From Thermodesulfobacteriota bacterium (GTDB taxonomy: Bacteria; Desulfobacterota; QYQD01): a stretch of 5,067 bases of DNA. Positions 4,874 through 5,067 of this stretch are shown piece after piece. How positions within the stretch are numbered: position 1 is the first letter of the stretch; every line of letters starts with the position of its first letter. The stretch spans positions 1-5,067 of the forward strand of contig JASEGX010000176.1 in the NCBI GenBank assembly GCA_030017815.1. The letters run 5' to 3'. The notes beneath the pieces were generated by a model, which did no database searches, had not been told where the DNA came from, and was given only the letters and a program-made list of their open reading frames with translations. The translations under genes were made by a program, and so were the position numbers.

Positions 4874-5067
4874 GTACCATGTACCCCCTACGTACCCCCC
4901 ATTGCCGCCCTACCTTTTAGTCCAGTCTCTCTCCCGCTTTAATCAAGGCTTATAAGACTTATGACGATAAGATATAAGAAGGGACTTTTTTTACTTTTCT
5001 ATAGAGGATCAAAACGCCAGTTCAATAATGAAGTGCAACACTTGGGAAAGCAGAAAGGAAGATGCTA
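4874..5067. other. non-coding right flank with C-rich tract and small palindromes
   Basis: No gene is supported. The first 37 bases hold three GTACC-type units (4874, 4881 and 4892) with growing C-runs, G-rich on the minus strand. An 8-bp perfect palindrome CTTATAAG lies at 4949-4956 and a CTTAT/ATAAG hairpin at 4958-4971. A T7 run (4986-4992) is not preceded directly by a stem, so it is not called a terminator. A 5-bp stem with a 3-base loop, AAGTGCAACACTT (5031-5043), lies near the window edge and vaguely recalls ends of IS30-family elements. I found no continuation of the P-loop NTPase here. Confidence 0.5.

Noticed and set aside
4874..4900. GTACC units as a CRISPR or tandem repeat array
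   Set aside because: There are only three short, irregular units with no spacers of regular length.
4986..4992. T7 run as a terminator for the RAYT gene
   Set aside because: The nearest hairpin (4958-4971) ends 14 bases earlier and has a 5-bp AT-rich stem, and the site lies outside the element.

Overview
The window looks like an accessory, decaying stretch of chromosome from an anaerobic bacterium, most plausibly a Desulfobacterota-type (deltaproteobacterial) organism. That guess rests on a cysteine-rich FrhB/Hdr-style iron-sulfur protein and on a REP-associated Y1 transposase element of a style I associate with Geobacter-like genomes. It is inference; no rRNA or marker gene is present.

Layout. 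(1) 71-1051: a 4Fe-4S electron-transfer protein, probably the last gene of an operon that starts left of the window. (2) 1052-1274: AT-rich non-coding DNA. (3) 1275-1780: a complete integron gene cassette carrying a small HNH-like zinc-binding protein (1290-1712). It ends in an attC recombination site (1695-1786) that overlaps the gene's stop codon. (4) 1811-3772: an AT-rich P-loop NTPase gene (KAP-like) cut in two by an IS3-family insertion sequence (about 2072-3314), which carries overlapping orfA/orfB and an A7 frameshift site. (5) 3775-4873: a Y1 (HUH) transposase of the RAYT type with a DnaA-like C-terminal segment. It is bounded by a 24-bp inverted repeat with 23 of 24 positions matching, and it starts two bases after the stop that ends the shortened NTPase. 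(6) 4874-5067: non-coding sequence with a C-rich tract and a possible edge of another insertion sequence.

How it fits together. Three kinds of mobile DNA have landed within about 3.6 kb: an integron cassette, a DDE insertion sequence and a single-strand HUH element. The most informative signal is the cassette. Its 5' box (GTTGGCT, 1274-1280) is an exact reverse complement of its own attC left box (AGCCAAC, 1695-1701), as expected if a circular cassette integrated at a G/TT point. No integrase gene and no second attC are visible. The cassette therefore either belongs to an integrase-less attC cluster or was inserted at a secondary site, possibly in the 5' leader of the NTPase gene. The NTPase is broken and is unlikely to work as it stands.
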